Part shown: positions 17,656 to 26,239 of the stretch, in pieces
Numbering within the stretch: the stretch's first letter is position 1
How the letters are laid out: each line of letters begins with the position of its first letter
Source: UBA8437 sp963582065
Lineage (GTDB): Bacteria; Planctomycetota; Planctomycetia; Planctomycetales; Planctomycetaceae
Assembly: GCA_963582065.1 (NCBI GenBank)
Contig: CAUZRQ010000010.1
Span: 16,416-80,415, forward strand
Reading direction: 5' to 3'
Length of the DNA stretch: 64,000 nucleotides
Position numbers and translations under genes: made by a program
The notes under the pieces: generated by a model
What the model saw: the letters and a program-made list of their open reading frames with translations, nothing else
Told to the model about the DNA's origin: nothing
Database searches by the model: none

Positions 17656-17772
17656 CCCCGCCTATTACACAACGAATGGACTCGCCTGATCTGGCAAGTG
17701 GCATGGAAGCCACCCCTTGTCTTCCGGCCGCCGCTGTACTCAGGCACTGCCATCCAAAGGAGTGTTTCAGCC

Positions 17773-18426
17773 GTGACCAGACTCGCTTTTCTCCTTGTCG
17801 CCGCCATCCTGCTGGCCGGTCCGTCCTCCACCACTCTCGCCCAGGGGACGGCTGCCTCGTCGACGCCGCACAAAGTTGCATTGATCGACATCAGCCGCGT
17901 GCTCAAGGAATACAAGAAGGTGGATGCTCTTCGGTCGGAGATCAAAGCCGAGATCGCCAAGAGCGAAACTCAACGGACGGCAATGGTCAAACAGATGAAC
18001 ATTGTCAAGGACAAGCTCAAGTCCCCCAACATCCAACAGGGAAGTGCCAAGGCGGTCGAACTCGAGAAACAAGGGCTCAAGATCGAGGCCGAATTCAATT
18101 CATTCAAGAAGGGTGAGCGGACGAGAATCCTGCGACGCGAAGCCCAACTACTCAAGACGATCCACGGCGAGATCAAGGCCGTCGTCAAGCGTGCGGCCGA
18201 CGCCTGGGGCTACACGCTGGTCCTTCGCTTCAACAGCACGGCATCCGATGCAGCCACGCCCAACAACGTCGTGGGCCAGTTGCAGCGGCAGGTTGTCTAT
18301 CACCGAGGTGAGGATGACATCACCCAGCCGGTGATCGAATACCTCAACAAGCAGTACCTGAAGCAATCCCCAGTTCCACGGACCGGTGCCCAACCGGCCG
18401 GTGCCACCAAGACCAAGAAGCGGTAA
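17773..18426 (+). CDS. OmpH/Skp-family periplasmic chaperone
   Basis: A 217-residue Skp/OmpH-like protein, which in other Gram-negatives holds unfolded outer-membrane proteins in the periplasm. It has a signal peptide (LAFLLVAAILLAGPSSTTLAQ) and the family entry strand KVALIDISRVLKEYKKV. A long charged coiled coil follows (about 50-130), and then a second strand, WGYTLVLRFNS, that closes the body domain. The start is GTG 17773 with AAAGGAG nine bases upstream; a longer in-frame start is disfavoured because the signal peptide would be buried. Its place before lpxC and lpxA agrees with an outer-membrane biogenesis cluster. Confidence 0.82.
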   Translation: MTRLAFLLVAAILLAGPSSTTLAQGTAASSTPHKVALIDISRVLKEYKKVDALRSEIKAEIAKSETQRTAMVKQMNIVKDKLKSPNIQQGSAKAVELEKQGLKIEAEFNSFKKGERTRILRREAQLLKTIHGEIKAVVKRAADAWGYTLVLRFNSTASDAATPNNVVGQLQRQVVYHRGEDDITQPVIEYLNKQYLKQSPVPRTGAQPAGATKTKKR

Positions 18427-18465
18427 CCCACTTCTTGGTGTGCCGGGCCCTCATCGCGGCGGCCC

Positions 18466-18510
18466 GTGACGCCGACCGCCCCGTGCCAAACACGGGACGG
18501 TTGGCGTCAC
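18466..18510 (+). promoter_or_regulatory. 45-base hairpin between the Skp-like gene and lpxC
   Basis: GTGACGCCGACCG (18466-18478) pairs with CGGTTGGCGTCAC (18498-18510), 13 pairs with one G-U. After one C/A mismatch, CCCGTG (18480-18485) pairs with CACGGG (18491-18496) around a five-base loop, CCAAA. There is no U-run, so it may be a processing or attenuation element rather than a simple terminator. It begins 40 bases after the Skp-like stop and ends 36 bases before the lpxC start. Confidence 0.6.
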
Positions 18511-18545
18511 GTCCGTCCATTACCACCCCCCTCACACAGTCCCGC

Positions 18546-19460
18546 ATGCCTGCTTCCGCTCGAGACAACTTGGCGTCTCTGCCGCAGCGATCCCTTCGTC
18601 CTCAACATACGCTCGGCCGATCGGCCACGTGTCATGGAGTGGGTTTCGTCACTGGAACCCAGGTCGAAATGACCCTGCACCCGGCCGCCCCGGGTTTCGG
18701 GCTGGCCTTTCAGCGTCTTGACTGCCCCGGCTCCCCCCCGGTTCCGGCAACACGAGATTCGGTTCTGCCCCGCAAGCGTCGCACCGCCATCGGTCAAAAC
18801 GGGGTTGTCATCGAACTGGTTGAACACGTTCTCGCCGCGCTGGCCGGCCTGCAGGTCGACAACTGCCTGATCACGCTTGACGCTCTCGAGCCACCTGGAT
18901 TCGACGGATCGTGCCGGCCCGTCGTGGAAGCGATCCTCGAAGCGGAACTCATCGCACAGGACGCACCTCGCCCCTGCCTGATGATCGATCGCGTGCTGTC
19001 GGTCGGCACCGCCGGAAAGAATGTCACGCTGCGGCCACTGTCTCAGCCCGGCCTGGCCGTCAGCTACCACCTCGACTACGGACCCCGCTCGCCAATCCCT
19101 CCTCAGAACCGGACGTTCCTGGTCAACGCCTACGACTTTGCGGTCAACATCGCCGGCTGCCGCACCTTCGTTCTCGACAGCGAAGTTGCCGCGCTGAAAG
19201 CCCAGGGCCTCGGCCAGGGCCTGACTTATCAGGACCTGCTGGTCTTCGGTCCCGACGGCCCGATCGACAATCGACTGCTGTTTCCCGACGAATGTGCCCG
19301 CCACAAGATCCTCGATTGCATCGGCGACTTCGCCCTGCTCGGCGTCGATCTCTGTGGCCACATCGATGCCTGCTGCAGCGGTCACACACACAACCATGAC
19401 GCCACCGCCGCGGTCCTCCAGCACTGCTCTTACGCCCCCGTGGTGGCTCACGCCGCCTGA
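18546..19460 (+). CDS. lpxC: UDP-3-O-acyl-N-acetylglucosamine deacetylase LpxC
   Basis: Committed zinc-dependent step of lipid A synthesis in the cytoplasm. At 304 residues it has normal LpxC length. The zinc ligands are visible as His94 in VEHVLAALAG, and His253 and Asp257 in ARHKILDCIGD. The general acid/base His280 lies in SGHTHNH. The N-terminal start of the domain, PQRSLRPQHTLGRSATCHGVG, fits an ATG at 18546. The frame is open to 18435, but the extra residues are encoded across the hairpin and are not family-like. Followed 33 bases later by lpxA. Confidence 0.93.
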   Translation: MPASARDNLASLPQRSLRPQHTLGRSATCHGVGFVTGTQVEMTLHPAAPGFGLAFQRLDCPGSPPVPATRDSVLPRKRRTAIGQNGVVIELVEHVLAALAGLQVDNCLITLDALEPPGFDGSCRPVVEAILEAELIAQDAPRPCLMIDRVLSVGTAGKNVTLRPLSQPGLAVSYHLDYGPRSPIPPQNRTFLVNAYDFAVNIAGCRTFVLDSEVAALKAQGLGQGLTYQDLLVFGPDGPIDNRLLFPDECARHKILDCIGDFALLGVDLCGHIDACCSGHTHNHDATAAVLQHCSYAPVVAHAA

Positions 19461-19493
19461 ACCTGACCCGACACCCCATCCGCCCCATTCACC

Positions 19494-20381
19494 ATGCCAG
19501 CCAACATCTCACCTCTGGCCCAGGTCGACCACGCCGCAGAACTGGGATCCAACGTCTCCGTCGGTCCCTTCTGTCTCGTTGGCCCGGGAGTCCGGATTAA
19601 CGAAGACACCTGCCTGGACAGCCATGTCGTGCTGACTGGCAACACCGAAATCGGCCGCAACAACCGATTTCTGCCCTACTGCGTGATCGGCGGTGACCCA
19701 CAGGACAAAAGCTTTGAGGAATCCAATACGCGGGTACTGATCGGCAACGACAACGTGTTTCGCGAAGGGGTCACAGTCAACCGCGGTGCCGAAAAAGAGG
19801 ACGGAACGACCCGAATTGGCCACCGCAACCTGCTGATGGCCAATTCGCATGTGGCTCACAACTGCCACGTCCATGACGACGTGAACCTGGTCAACGGCGT
19901 TCTGTTGGGCGGCCATGTCCACGTGTGCGACCGGGCGATCATCTCGGGAAACTCGGTTGTCCACCACTACTCCACGATCGGCACACTGGCATTCGTCAGC
20001 GGTGGGTGCCGCGTTCCGCACGACATCCCCCCCTACATGCTTGCCGCCGGCAGTGACAATCCAAAGCTCAAGACCATCAACAAGATCGGGATGCAGCGGG
20101 CCGGGATGCCTAAACCGACGATGGCGCTGATCCTGCGTGCGTTCAAGATGCATTTTCGGAACCTGAAGAAGATTCAGGACGTGCAACGACACTTCGAGAC
20201 CGAACTCGCGGGAACGCTGCCGGTGGAACTGACCAAGTGGCTGTCGTTCATCACACGACAGATCCAGGGTCACAACCTCAGGACCCGCGACCCCGCCGGC
20301 AATCCGCAACAACAGGAACCGCCGGTCCCCGGAACTCCGTGGGACGGCACGGACCGACTAGACGAACGGAAGGCTGCATGA
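19494..20381 (+). CDS. lpxA: UDP-N-acetylglucosamine acyltransferase LpxA
   Basis: First step of lipid A synthesis, transferring a hydroxyacyl chain from ACP to UDP-GlcNAc (or its 3-amino analogue). The left-handed beta-helix hexapeptide repeats run through residues 1-190. The catalytic His is in LLMANSHVAHNCHV (His122, equivalent to E. coli His125), and GGDPQDKSF is a typical LpxA block. The C-terminal helical domain includes KINKIGMQRAGMP-like sequence and is extended by about 30 residues rich in Pro/Gln compared with the usual 260-residue enzyme. Its stop overlaps the next gene by four bases. Confidence 0.93.
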   Translation: MPANISPLAQVDHAAELGSNVSVGPFCLVGPGVRINEDTCLDSHVVLTGNTEIGRNNRFLPYCVIGGDPQDKSFEESNTRVLIGNDNVFREGVTVNRGAEKEDGTTRIGHRNLLMANSHVAHNCHVHDDVNLVNGVLLGGHVHVCDRAIISGNSVVHHYSTIGTLAFVSGGCRVPHDIPPYMLAAGSDNPKLKTINKIGMQRAGMPKPTMALILRAFKMHFRNLKKIQDVQRHFETELAGTLPVELTKWLSFITRQIQGHNLRTRDPAGNPQQQEPPVPGTPWDGTDRLDERKAA

Positions 20382-21439
20382 CCCGACTGAAGATCGCCGT
20401 CGTGGGCGTTGGCGCCCTCGGACGACACCACGCCCGTATCCTCTCCACCCTCGACTCGGTCGAACTTGTCGGTGTCGCCGAAACCGACATCGAGATGGGA
20501 CGCACGGCCGCCGAGACCTGCGGTTGCGCCCACGTCACCGACTTCCACGACCTGCTCGAAGATGTCGACGCGGTGACGATTGCCGTCCCCACGTCGGCTC
20601 ACCTGGCCGTTGCCGGGGACTGCCTGCGAGCCGGGCTGCCGGTGATGGTCGAAAAACCGATCGCCGGAACGCTCGAGGACGCCGCTCAACTGGTCGACCT
20701 CGCCGACCGCCAGAACGTCGTGCTGCAAGTGGGTCACGTCGAGCGGTTCAATCCCGCCGTCACCGCCGCCTTCGGACAGATCGATCGACCACGATACCTG
20801 CGAGTCGAACGAATGAGCCCTTTTGCCTTCCGTTCGACCGACATTGGAGTCATCCACGACCTGATGATCCACGACCTCGAACTGGTCCTCGCCCTTGTCG
20901 ATGCACCGATCCAGACTGTCCAAGCCTTCGGCATCAGCCTGATGGGGGGCCATGAGGACTCGGTCCAGGCCAGGATCGAATTCAGCAACGGCTGCATCGC
21001 CGACATCTCGGCCAGCCGGGTGCACCCCGAACCCCGCCGTGTGCTCACCTCGTGGTCAGCATCTGGTTGCATCCACGTCGACCTGCATACCCGTCACCTG
21101 ACTTCGTATCGACCGTCTGAGGCCTTGCTGAGTGGCCCGTCACCCCTCGAATTGGCCGCCGCACCCGAGGCCGACATCGATGACCTCAAGCAGAGCGTCT
21201 TCGGCAAGTTCATCACCGTCCACGAACCCGAAATCTGCGATGCCGACGCATTGACTGATGAATTGCAGCATTTCGTCGACTGTGTCACCAGCGGCCGCCG
21301 ACCACTGGTGGGCGGCCCCGAGGCCCTCAGGGCAATGGTCGCCGCCGACCAGGTCCTGACCTCGGTCGCCGAACACCTTTGGGACGGCCATGCCGACGGT
21401 GCCCGGGGGCCCCAGGCCCGACGCCGACGCGCGGCCTGA
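20378..21439 (+). CDS. Gfo/Idh/MocA-family dehydrogenase, possibly GnnA-like
   Basis: A 353-residue NAD(P)-dependent sugar dehydrogenase with the Rossmann entry KIAVVGVGALGRHHAR (5-20), VAVPTSAH-like loop IAVPTSAH, the catalytic EKP in VEKPIAG and GHVERFNP. The ATG overlaps the lpxA stop (ATGA), which ties it to lipid A. GnnA, which oxidises the 3-OH of UDP-GlcNAc before amination by GnnB, is a family member found with lpxA in some bacteria. No GnnB aminotransferase is adjacent, so this role is only a hypothesis. The C-terminus ends in an Arg-rich tail. Confidence 0.8.
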   Translation: MTRLKIAVVGVGALGRHHARILSTLDSVELVGVAETDIEMGRTAAETCGCAHVTDFHDLLEDVDAVTIAVPTSAHLAVAGDCLRAGLPVMVEKPIAGTLEDAAQLVDLADRQNVVLQVGHVERFNPAVTAAFGQIDRPRYLRVERMSPFAFRSTDIGVIHDLMIHDLELVLALVDAPIQTVQAFGISLMGGHEDSVQARIEFSNGCIADISASRVHPEPRRVLTSWSASGCIHVDLHTRHLTSYRPSEALLSGPSPLELAAAPEADIDDLKQSVFGKFITVHEPEICDADALTDELQHFVDCVTSGRRPLVGGPEALRAMVAADQVLTSVAEHLWDGHADGARGPQARRRRAA

Positions 21440-21480
21440 CGCCGGACCACCGCTTCGAGAAAACCGCCCGAGATTCGCCG

Positions 21481-22605
21481 CTACGTTTCGGCGTGTCTCG
21501 CACACCAGGTGGCCAGCATCCCGGAAGTGATCACCGGAGACCAGGCTGCCAGGTCGGGCGACAGAACCTGGAAACTGGCCAGGTACAGGCAGGCTTCTCC
21601 TGCACCCAACACCACCACCATCACGCCCCCGGCAATGGCCAGATTCGCCGCCAGTCCGCGACTCTCTCGACGTACCAGGAATGGAACCACCAGGAACACC
21701 GCTACGATGTTCAGCAGCGGGCGGGTCAGGCGTGCGTGCAGCGCCAGGGCCTGCTCGTGGGCCGACCGGGTCGCCTGTGAGGGGTTGCGAACCCGCCTGA
21801 GCAGGTCGGGTGTCGAGAGGTACCTCGCGTTGCTGGCCTTTTCAGAGAGTTGATCGGGAGTGACACCCGAGACGACAAACAGCGTCCCCGGACGTGTTCC
21901 CGGCCGTACGACGCGTCGGCCGGCGGCGCTGAGTGCAAGTTGTTCGGGTGCCGGGTCGAGACCGACCAACAGCCACCCCGAGAGGTTCTTCGGGCCGCGG
22001 CGGACATACTTCGCCCGCTGGGCCTTCAACGTGGTCAGACGAGTCACGACGTCCGGGACCGGCAACACGAACTCCGCATCCGTCAGTTTCCTGGCGTGAG
22101 GAAACACTCGTCGTGCCGAGATCAGGATGTGCGTGGCAAAATCCAGCGACGGCCGGACGTCGATCCCCTGCTCGACTTCGCGACCGCGAGGTGTCTGTAA
22201 CACGGGAGCCACCCTGGGCAGAATCCACTCCTGGTTGATCATCATCAACAGATTGACCAACAAGGCTCCCATCACCAGCGGGACGACGATGCGATACAGC
22301 GACACACCGGCGGCCAGAACCGGGTGCAATTCCCCGGATCGCTGCAAGATCACCAGAACGACCATCACCGACAGCACACACAGGATGTGCCCCACCAGAC
22401 TCAACAACAGACTCGATTGGCAGCAGTAATACACCGTCATCCGCCGCACCACCGGCCAGATGTCCCCATCGGGGCTCGCCTTGAGGAACTCGTCGGCGTT
22501 GGTGAACGCGTCGAAAACGAAGAACACACCCAGCGCGGCCACGAAACAGATGCCGAAGGTGTGGAAAAACCGCTTCAGCAGGTAGCGGTCGAACGTCGTC
22601 AACAC
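21481..22605 (-). CDS. LptF/LptG-family LPS export permease (second copy)
   Basis: A 374-residue YjgP/YjgQ (LptF/G) membrane protein. Helices occur near 12-32, 55-85 and 100-125. A soluble jellyroll-like region follows (about 135-270), then three C-terminal helices including LLNIVAVFLVVPFLVRRESR, the usual conserved cytoplasmic turn. The start is GTG 22605 with AGGAAGG upstream; the longer frame adds Arg-rich, non-family residues. It is convergent with the lpxC-lpxA-dehydrogenase cluster and sits about 17 kb from the first copy at 4233, so the two permease halves are not in one operon. Confidence 0.85.
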   Translation of the reverse strand: MLTTFDRYLLKRFFHTFGICFVAALGVFFVFDAFTNADEFLKASPDGDIWPVVRRMTVYYCCQSSLLLSLVGHILCVLSVMVVLVILQRSGELHPVLAAGVSLYRIVVPLVMGALLVNLLMMINQEWILPRVAPVLQTPRGREVEQGIDVRPSLDFATHILISARRVFPHARKLTDAEFVLPVPDVVTRLTTLKAQRAKYVRRGPKNLSGWLLVGLDPAPEQLALSAAGRRVVRPGTRPGTLFVVSGVTPDQLSEKASNARYLSTPDLLRRVRNPSQATRSAHEQALALHARLTRPLLNIVAVFLVVPFLVRRESRGLAANLAIAGGVMVVVLGAGEACLYLASFQVLSPDLAAWSPVITSGMLATWCARHAET

Positions 22606-22779
22606 GGCGGTTGCCTTCCTGGCACCGGGATCGCGACGGCCAGCCTCGATCGACGGACCGTCCCCATTTCGCTGCGACCTCCAGCCGCGGCGGTGCGAGA
22701 TTACAGGACGTCGGCCCCGAAGTGTCAAGACGGATCGTGACGTGGCCGACCGCCGCAACGACCGCTAGGCTGGACCGTG

Positions 22780-24027
22780 ATGTCTCTCGATTCGCCCTTC
22801 GTCGATCCCGAAGCCGGCCCCGGCCAACCACGACGGCAACGTTCCGGGCGGCTGTGGCTGATCGCAGCGGTGCTGGCCGTCTCGGTGATCGGCCTGCTCG
22901 CCCGACCCGGGTGGCAACGATCCCGCGATCTCCAGTTCCTCGAACAAGCCGGTGCTGTCTTCGACACCCGCACCAAGGCTCCGAAATGGATGAAGCTCGT
23001 GGGAACCGCGTTGGACCCGGCTGCCATCGACAGCCTCGCACGAGTCACCACCCTCGAGGACCTCGTACTCGACGAATCGACCGTGACCGACGATGACCTT
23101 GCGACGTTGGCCGCGTTGACCAGTCTCAGGAGACTCTCCCTGGCCCGCACCGCGATCAGCGACAGGGGACTGTCGCACCTGGCCGGGTTGCTGCAACTGA
23201 AGACCCTGGTGCTCGACTCGTCCTACCATGTCACCGACGGGGGTCTGGACGCAGTGGCGGCGATCAACGGGCTCGAGGATGTCAGCCTGCTGGATATTCC
23301 CGTGACGTTGCCGGCACTGGTCGAACTGTCGGGCCGCCACACCTTGCTGCAGATCAACTCCAGCCACGGAGTTCTCGGGAACCGCAAGCTGGCCCTTTCG
23401 GGCACCGAGATCTCCGACGAGGGACTCGCGCGGTTGTACAACGCCGCGGAACTCGAGGGAATCGAACTGCCGTCCCGCATCACCGACCGGGGACTGCAAC
23501 ACCTGTACGGGCTCTCGAAGCTCAAATACGTCGTGCTCGCCGATTCCCGCATCACCGACCGGGGACTCGCCGCTCTCATCGACCGTTCACTCCCGCTGAC
23601 AGAAATCGACATCTCCGGTTGCAGCGGGCTGACCGACACCGGCCTGGCGGTCGTCGCTCGCCTGCCACTGCTCAGACAACTTCAAGTCGACAACACCAAC
23701 GCAGGACCGCACCTGCTGACCGCTGTGGCGGAACTGGCACAACTGGAACTCCTCTCGCTGGGCGATTGCCTCAAGGTGGACGACACCGCACTGAAACCGC
23801 TGCTGGACGCCCCGTCGCACCCCCGGCTGAAATTCCTCAGGCTCTCCGGTACTGCCATCACCGACATCTCGATGAAGACTGTCGACCGCGATCGGTTCCC
23901 GAACCTGGAAGGCCTGGACCTCCGAAACACGCGAGTCACTCCCGAAACGACCTCCCGGCTCCGAAAACGGCTGGCAGGCTGTCGAGTACTCGGTTCGTCG
24001 GCCGCTCCCGGTCTTCGCGCGGACTGA
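22780..24027 (+). CDS. Membrane-anchored leucine-rich-repeat protein
   Basis: A 415-residue protein: short Pro-rich cytoplasmic tail, one helix (LWLIAAVLAVSVIGLL, about 25-40), then an extracytoplasmic array of about 24-residue leucine-rich repeats from residue 65 to the end. The repeats follow the pattern LxxLxLxxTxITDxGLxxL (for example LRRLSLARTAISDRGLSHL). This is the TD-G-L type of LRR common in planctomycetes. GTG at 22777 directly precedes the ATG at 22780. A binding or scaffolding role is plausible; the ligand is unknown. The same repeat type appears at the N-terminus of SecDF in this window. Confidence 0.75.
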   Translation: MSLDSPFVDPEAGPGQPRRQRSGRLWLIAAVLAVSVIGLLARPGWQRSRDLQFLEQAGAVFDTRTKAPKWMKLVGTALDPAAIDSLARVTTLEDLVLDESTVTDDDLATLAALTSLRRLSLARTAISDRGLSHLAGLLQLKTLVLDSSYHVTDGGLDAVAAINGLEDVSLLDIPVTLPALVELSGRHTLLQINSSHGVLGNRKLALSGTEISDEGLARLYNAAELEGIELPSRITDRGLQHLYGLSKLKYVVLADSRITDRGLAALIDRSLPLTEIDISGCSGLTDTGLAVVARLPLLRQLQVDNTNAGPHLLTAVAELAQLELLSLGDCLKVDDTALKPLLDAPSHPRLKFLRLSGTAITDISMKTVDRDRFPNLEGLDLRNTRVTPETTSRLRKRLAGCRVLGSSAAPGLRAD

Positions 24028-24031
24028 CCGG

Positions 24032-24901
24032 CTAGTCCCTGACGCGGACGAACTTCTTGATCAGTCCGGCGGCGGCGACTTCGCTGACGTAGAGATCCCC
24101 GCGACTGTCGCCCCAGATTCCATGCGGAGCAGCGACAAACTGGTGCGGCTCGTCTCCCGCCTCGCCCCACTGGCTGAGCACGTTGTTCTGGCGATCGAGA
24201 ATTGTCAGCCGGTGACCGACCTCGGCCATGAAAATCGTCTCGTCCCGGTCGAACCACAACTTGTCCGGACGCAGGTATCCCGGCCATTCCTCGAGGAACT
24301 CGCCTTCGCCAGTGAACAACTGAATCCGGTTGTTTTCCCGATCACAGATGTAGACGCGGTAGTCACTGTCGACCCAGACCGAGTGAACCAGGTCAAACTG
24401 TCCGGGCCCTGTCCCCGGCTCACCCCAGCTCTTGATCAACACCCCCTCGGGTGAGAACTTGTGCACCTTGTGGTTGACGTAACCGTCGCTGACGAACAGG
24501 CAGCCATCAGGTGCGATCGCCAGATCGGTGGGCCGGTTGAACGGCACCCCCGGGGGGCGGGGCACACCGGGAGTCCCCAGCGTCCACTGCAGTTCGCCCT
24601 TTGAGTTGAACTTGTAGACGCAGTGCCCCAGCCACTCGGTCAGGAAGATGTTGTCCTGGTCGTCAATGTAGACGCCGTGCGCGTTCTCGGAGACCAACAC
24701 CGTGTCGTCCCACGATTCGATCACGTTGCCGTCGGTATCGAAGATGATCAACGTGTGTTCGCTGCGACTCGAGACGATCACTCGATCGTTGCTGTCGACT
24801 CCCACACCTGGAATCCATCCAAACGTCCAGCCCTCAGGCAACTTCGCCCAATCGCTGATCACCTCGTACTGAAAATCGCCCTGGCCCACTCGTGTCGTCA
24901 T
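24032..24901 (-). CDS. NHL-repeat beta-propeller protein
   Basis: A 289-residue protein built of NHL repeats, for example GVGVDSNDRVIVSSRS, GVYIDDQDNIFLTEW, LAIAPDGCLFVSDGY, SVWVDSDYRVYICDREN and GIWGDSRGDLYVSEV. These make roughly six propeller blades. No signal peptide is evident. Homologues include peptidyl-alpha-hydroxyglycine lyase-like and scaffold NHL proteins, so a catalytic role cannot be assigned. The ATG at 24901 has GGAGAAGAG just upstream. It is convergent with the LRR gene (four bases between stops) and divergent from the luciferase-like gene. Confidence 0.8.
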   Translation of the reverse strand: MTTRVGQGDFQYEVISDWAKLPEGWTFGWIPGVGVDSNDRVIVSSRSEHTLIIFDTDGNVIESWDDTVLVSENAHGVYIDDQDNIFLTEWLGHCVYKFNSKGELQWTLGTPGVPRPPGVPFNRPTDLAIAPDGCLFVSDGYVNHKVHKFSPEGVLIKSWGEPGTGPGQFDLVHSVWVDSDYRVYICDRENNRIQLFTGEGEFLEEWPGYLRPDKLWFDRDETIFMAEVGHRLTILDRQNNVLSQWGEAGDEPHQFVAAPHGIWGDSRGDLYVSEVAAAGLIKKFVRVRD

Positions 24902-25077
24902 CGTCTCTTCTCCCGCTTCCGGCCGGTCTCCAGACAACGAAACCACCCAAGTGACATACTCCGACCGGCACGCTCGATCAAGCCACTCACCCCGACCTGA
25001 AACGCATCGGGTTTGACGCCGCCGATGCAAATCGCAGAATGTCGGGACCCAACGAACCGATCCTCTGGACGCCCACC

Positions 25078-26181
25078 ATGTCCGAGACCTCCATCGACTA
25101 CGGCATGTTCATCATGCCCTTTCATGACCCCGACAAGCCGCTGGGCCAATGTTACGACGAGGACCTGGAACTGATCGTGCTGGCCGAGCAAATGGGCTTC
25201 TCGGAGTTCTGGATCGGTGAACACCACACGATGCAGTACGAGAACATTGTCAGTCCCGAGATGTTCATCTGCCGTGCGTTGGGTGAGACCCAGTCGATTC
25301 GGCTGGGTCCCGCTCCTGTCTGCCTGAACCAGCATCACCCCGCCGCAGTCGCCAGCCGACTGGCCTTCCTTGACCATCTCTCCAAAGGCCGCCTCAACCT
25401 CTGTTTCGGTCCCGGCAGCGTCACCGCCGACCTGGAACTCTACGGCATCGATCCGAAAAACAACTCGAGGATGGTTGACGAATCGATCAAGATGATCCTG
25501 GCACTGTGGTCGGGCGAGCCGCCCTACGAACTCGACGGGGAATTCTGGAACATCCGGCTGGTCGACAACGTCGACGTCGAGACTCGCATCGGCTTCATCC
25601 ACAAGCCGCTGCAACAGCCTCATCCACCGATCTCAATCCCGGCCATGAGCCGCAATTCGCCCAGCATGCAGATGGCCGGCGCCGCCGGATTCCAACTGTT
25701 CGGACACTGCCTGGTCACCGGCAACGTGCTGAAAAACTTCTGGGACACCTACGAAACCGCAGCCGTCGAGGCCGGGCGAACACCGTCGCGAGCAGACTTC
25801 AAGATTGCCCGTTCGATCTTCCTGGCCGACACCACCGCCGAGGCCGAACGACTGGCCCGCACCAACTCGCTGGGACACAACTACGAGTACATCGGCCGTC
25901 TGTTCGACAAGGGGCTGGGCCGCAAGATCTACAAGCGTGATCTCGACATGCCCGATGCCGAATGCAATCTTGATTTCCTGATGACCGAACAGATCATCGC
26001 CGGAGACGTCGACACGGCACTCGAGCGACTGCTGAGTGTGTGGGAAGAAACGGGTGGCTTCGGCACGCTGGTGTTGATGAGCTACGACTGGGACGACAAG
26101 GCGTCGTGGGTCCGAAGCATGGAACTGTTCGCCCAGGAACTGATGCCCGCTTTCAATCGGGCGGTGGGAGTGATGGCCTGA
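25078..26181 (+). CDS. Luciferase-like (LLM class) flavin monooxygenase
   Basis: A 367-residue TIM-barrel enzyme of the bacterial luciferase-like family, using reduced FMN or F420 to oxidise an unidentified substrate. Recognisable blocks are the opening strand YGMFIMPFHDPD, EQMGFSEFWIGEHH (the family EHH segment), IRLGPAPVCLNQHHP and RLNLCFGPGSVTADLE. The ATG at 25078 gives the expected N-terminus; the frame opens slightly earlier at 25039. The neighbouring NHL propeller is divergent and may share the promoter region of about 175 bases. Confidence 0.85.
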   Translation: MSETSIDYGMFIMPFHDPDKPLGQCYDEDLELIVLAEQMGFSEFWIGEHHTMQYENIVSPEMFICRALGETQSIRLGPAPVCLNQHHPAAVASRLAFLDHLSKGRLNLCFGPGSVTADLELYGIDPKNNSRMVDESIKMILALWSGEPPYELDGEFWNIRLVDNVDVETRIGFIHKPLQQPHPPISIPAMSRNSPSMQMAGAAGFQLFGHCLVTGNVLKNFWDTYETAAVEAGRTPSRADFKIARSIFLADTTAEAERLARTNSLGHNYEYIGRLFDKGLGRKIYKRDLDMPDAECNLDFLMTEQIIAGDVDTALERLLSVWEETGGFGTLVLMSYDWDDKASWVRSMELFAQELMPAFNRAVGVMA

Positions 26182-26239
26182 CATTGCGGACTGGGAGATC
26201 CACGTTCCCAATCGTTCGCCGCTGTGGTTTAATGGCTCG

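Larger units (their letters stand above)
17472..17772. other. Regulatory-looking intergenic region
   Basis: About 300 bases with a local AT-rich patch (17526-17565) unlike the surrounding GC-rich sequence. It contains the symmetric element at 17534-17559 and the promoter-like boxes at 17625-17655, and ends at the ribosome site of the Skp-like gene. No reading frame with protein-like composition is present. Confidence 0.5.
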
